A DNA stretch of 24,844 nt from Candidatus Pelagibacterales bacterium (GTDB lineage: Bacteria > Pseudomonadota > Alphaproteobacteria > TMED109): NCBI GenBank assembly GCA_002684605.1, contig NYVM01000065.1:8043-32886 (forward strand). The letters run 5' to 3'. Shown in pieces: positions 22,658 to 24,844 of this stretch. The notes under the pieces are model-generated. The model searched no databases. It saw only the letters and a program-made list of their open reading frames with translations, and was not told where the DNA came from. A program made the position numbers and the translations under genes. Within the stretch, counting starts at the first letter, position 1, and each line of letters begins with the position of its first letter.

Positions 22658-24111
22658 AATATAAAATTCTAATTTTAAGTTTTATTTTTATACTTCTCAA
22701 AAGTATAGCTATGGCTGATGAAAGTTCTCTTCAAAAACAAATAGATAAACAGCAAGAGATAATAGACGCTCAATCAAAAAGAATAGACGAGCTAGAAGTT
22801 TTTATAAAAGAATTTAAAAACAAGCTATCTGATAATAATAGGCTAGAAAGCCTCTCTTCAAAAGATGAATTAATTACAAAAGAAGTAAATACTAAAGCAA
22901 TTAGTGACGATATGGTTTCTTCTAGTAAAGGAAAATTGTATAATCCTGAAACGGCTTTTTTTGGACCCTTACCACAACTTAAGTCAGCTGATGGAAAATA
23001 TACATTAGGAATGATGGGGCTAATTCAATTAGATGGAGGAGTTTATAATCAGGAGGCAAACCTTAACACAAATAATGATCTATCAGACGGATTTATAGTT
23101 AGAAGAGCAGGGCTAACATTAGCAGGTGTTTCGGAGAAAGACTGGATATGGTTTTTGTCTTATGATTATGCAGATAGTGGTGATAATCCTCATGATGGTC
23201 TGAGAGCGGCCATGGGGATCTATAGAGGTTTTAAACCTTGGTGGTTTTTTGCAGGACTTTTTGGAAATTCTGTAGGTTTAGATACATCAAATTTTTCATC
23301 GCAAAGGCAATTTATGGAAGCGGCAATGCCTCAAGCTACATTTATATATGGAGCAGGGTCTCCTGCAATGGGCGTAGCAGCAACATATCGAGGAAAAGAA
23401 TATTATATGCGTTTTGGAGTTTATGGAGAGCCTTACAAGAATGCTAGTACGGATGATGAAGGGATAGGGGTGCATGGAAGGTTTGCTTGGCAACCTTTCA
23501 AGTTAAGAACAGAGTCTATGCATATAGGTTTAACAGGATATTATAGAACAGCTAATAATAGTAATACTTTTACTAATGGTTTAAGGAATTCAACTTTAAG
23601 ATTTAGAAGCAAAGGTGAAAGCGCTATAAGTGGAGACTTTATTTTAGATACTGGCGTAATTACAGACCTTGATACTTATTATTATGTAGGCTACGAGTTT
23701 GCTAAGGTAAATGGGCCTCTTTCAATACAAACAGAATGGGGTTTTTTAGGAGTTAATAGAAAAACTAAAAATGACGCATTATTTTCAGGTGGTTATATTC
23801 AAGGCGGATATATGTTAACAGATGATGCCCGTAATTATAATTCTTATTTTGCTCAATTTTGGCGTTTAAAGCCAAATTTATCTATTATGGAAGGTGGCCC
23901 TGGAGCTTGGGAGGTTGCTCTTAGGGCAAGTACGATGGACTTAAATGATTCAGGTATTAATGGTGGTGAAGCTTCATCTTATACATTAGGAGTTAATTGG
24001 TATATGACATCTTTTACAAAAACTATACTTAATTTTGTTCATACAGATTCTTCAGGTGCATTGAGTGAAGATTTTAATGTAATGGGTATAAGGTTACAAA
24101 TAGAGTTTTAG
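22654..24111 (+). CDS. OprO/OprP-type porin (phosphate-selective porin family)
   Basis: Outer-membrane protein of 485 residues. Residues 1-21 form a signal peptide ending AMA. A coiled-coil follows at about 24-60 (KQIDKQQEIIDAQSKRIDEL), probably a periplasmic trimer stalk. The barrel starts near residue 115 with GLIQLDGGVYN and continues FIVRRAGLTLAGVSEKDWIW, YDYADSG and KPWWFFAGLFGNSVGLDTSN, which follow the Porin_O_P pattern of RRA, a W-x-x-L-x-Y strand and an x-G-x-F helix-to-strand turn. It ends LQIEF with a terminal Phe. Members pass phosphate, pyrophosphate or other anions; specificity is not shown, and no Pho box was recognised. Start TTG 22654 is chosen because it opens the signal peptide directly and follows the G-rich ribosome site. 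It converges with the nnrD gene, 13 bases apart. Confidence 0.85.
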   Translation: MKYKILILSFIFILLKSIAMADESSLQKQIDKQQEIIDAQSKRIDELEVFIKEFKNKLSDNNRLESLSSKDELITKEVNTKAISDDMVSSSKGKLYNPETAFFGPLPQLKSADGKYTLGMMGLIQLDGGVYNQEANLNTNNDLSDGFIVRRAGLTLAGVSEKDWIWFLSYDYADSGDNPHDGLRAAMGIYRGFKPWWFFAGLFGNSVGLDTSNFSSQRQFMEAAMPQATFIYGAGSPAMGVAATYRGKEYYMRFGVYGEPYKNASTDDEGIGVHGRFAWQPFKLRTESMHIGLTGYYRTANNSNTFTNGLRNSTLRFRSKGESAISGDFILDTGVITDLDTYYYVGYEFAKVNGPLSIQTEWGFLGVNRKTKNDALFSGGYIQGGYMLTDDARNYNSYFAQFWRLKPNLSIMEGGPGAWEVALRASTMDLNDSGINGGEASSYTLGVNWYMTSFTKTILNFVHTDSSGALSEDFNVMGIRLQIEF

Positions 24112-24124
24112 TCAAATAAAATTT

Positions 24125-24844
24125 TTAGATAATTTTTAATATTTTTGGTAATACTTTTGGAATATCTTCTGCTACTAAGGCAGGACCTAGATGTTTTCCA
24201 GCTTCAGAATGTAACCATACTGCATATGCTGCAGCATAAAAGGTGTCCATTTTATTAGATAATAAGCCGCCTATAATTCCTGCTAATACATCGCCACTTC
24301 CAGCAGTTGCTAACCATTTAGCGCCAGCTGTGTTTACAAGAGCTTTATTATTAGGAGATGCAATAACAGTAGTAGCTCCTTTTAATACAACGATAGTATT
24401 TAAAATTTTGGCAGCTTTTAAGGCTTTATCTATTAAGCTACCAGAAAGGTTAGGTAATATTGATATGAGCTCGCCTTCATGCGGCGTTATAATAACGTCC
24501 TTTCCAGAGAGTATTTTTACAAGCATACCTAATTTATTTTTAAAACATGAAAGGGCGCCAGCATCTAAAATTATCCTTTTATTTGTTTTAAGAGCCGATT
24601 TAATTTTTAAAATTGACTTATTACTTATATCTAATCCAGGGCCAATTACTATGGAATCTATTCTGGGTTCATTAATGATTGTATTATATTCTTTAATATT
24701 TTTATATGTTTTTACTAATTGAGAAGTAAGTGAGATAAAATATATATTTTCTGCTTCTTTTTCAGAAGCTAAAGCAACTATTCCACTTCCTGCTCTTTGA
24801 GCTGATATTGCAGCTAATCTAGAAGCTCCAGTCATATTTTTGGG
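24125..24844 (-). CDS. nnrD: ADP/ATP-dependent NAD(P)H-hydrate dehydratase, 5' end outside window
   Basis: Metabolite-repair enzyme that dehydrates the S form of damaged NAD(P)H hydrate using ADP or ATP (YjeF C-terminal, ribokinase-like fold). Motifs seen are MTGASRLAAISAQRAGSGIV, VIGPGL, ILDAGAL, VIITPHEGEL, VVLKGATTVIA and the hallmark AGSGDVLAGIIGGLL with the catalytic Asp, then AVWLHSEAGKHLGPALVAED. The frame stays open to the window edge (PKN before MTGA). The family has SxGxMTGA at this point, so the Met is internal and the start lies beyond base 24844. About 240 C-terminal residues are present. Upstream sequence would show whether it is fused to the epimerase domain, as is common in bacteria. 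Confidence 0.92.
   Translation of the reverse strand, partial: PKNMTGASRLAAISAQRAGSGIVALASEKEAENIYFISLTSQLVKTYKNIKEYNTIINEPRIDSIVIGPGLDISNKSILKIKSALKTNKRIILDAGALSCFKNKLGMLVKILSGKDVIITPHEGELISILPNLSGSLIDKALKAAKILNTIVVLKGATTVIASPNNKALVNTAGAKWLATAGSGDVLAGIIGGLLSNKMDTFYAAAYAVWLHSEAGKHLGPALVAEDIPKVLPKILKII

Noticed and set aside
24243..24722. A 159-codon open frame antisense to nnrD
   Set aside because: The opposite strand carries clear NAD(P)H-hydrate dehydratase motifs; this frame has no recognisable domain.
1..24844. Mobile elements, phage genes, CRISPR or defence genes
   Set aside because: No transposase, integrase, terminal repeats, regularly spaced repeats or recognisable defence domains were found; the genes are metabolic and transport types with similar base composition throughout.

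Overview
The window is a strongly AT-rich, gene-dense piece of a Gram-negative bacterial chromosome. By eye it is about one third G+C or less, with short intergenic gaps and no gene-free stretch over 300 bases. The mixture of a TAXI-type TRAP transporter, a TonB-dependent receptor with its own ExbB/ExbD/TonB, an SbmA/BacA protein, a phosphate-porin-like protein and many short-chain dehydrogenases fits a marine alphaproteobacterium of the streamlined or semi-streamlined AT-rich kind (SAR11 or AEGEAN-169-like lineages). That placement is inference; there is no rRNA or marker gene to fix it. I saw no tRNA, rRNA, CRISPR array, insertion sequence or phage gene.

Layout. (1) 1-6466: a rhodanese gene reads rightward and meets a long leftward run. 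Read in its direction of transcription, that run is metY (O-acetylhomoserine sulfhydrylase), an alpha/beta hydrolase, an exported hydratase-like protein, a D-amino acid aminotransferase, a malate/L-lactate dehydrogenase-family gene with an apparent one-base frameshift near its 3' end, and an ACR3 arsenite efflux permease. (2) 6555-9659: a rightward cluster of a 3-hydroxyacyl-CoA dehydrogenase, a cysteine synthase and an atypical short-chain dehydrogenase lacking the YxxxK motif. (3) 16160-9825, leftward: enoyl-CoA hydratase, SDR, NAD(P)H-dependent FMN reductase, TAXI solute-binding protein, fused TRAP permease, then an SbmA/BacA-like transporter. The first five are linked by very short gaps or overlaps and look like one uptake-plus-catabolism operon for an unknown organic acid. 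(4) 22434-16324, leftward: TonB-dependent receptor, ExbB, two ExbD proteins, TonB, a small Sel1-repeat exported protein and a nitroreductase, probably one operon that carries both a receptor and its energy supply. (5) 22445-22653: a divergent regulatory region rich in palindromes. (6) 22654-24111: an OprO/OprP-type porin read rightward from a TTG codon just after a run of seven G. (7) 24125 to the window end: the 3' part of an NAD(P)H-hydrate dehydratase.

The items most worth a second look are these: the ExbD pair, in which one copy has Asn in place of the proton-carrying Asp; the frameshifted Ldh2-family gene, whose missing C-terminus is readable in another frame; the poly-G/short-ORF/TTG arrangement before the porin; and the TAXI-TRAP operon with its dedicated CoA and redox enzymes.
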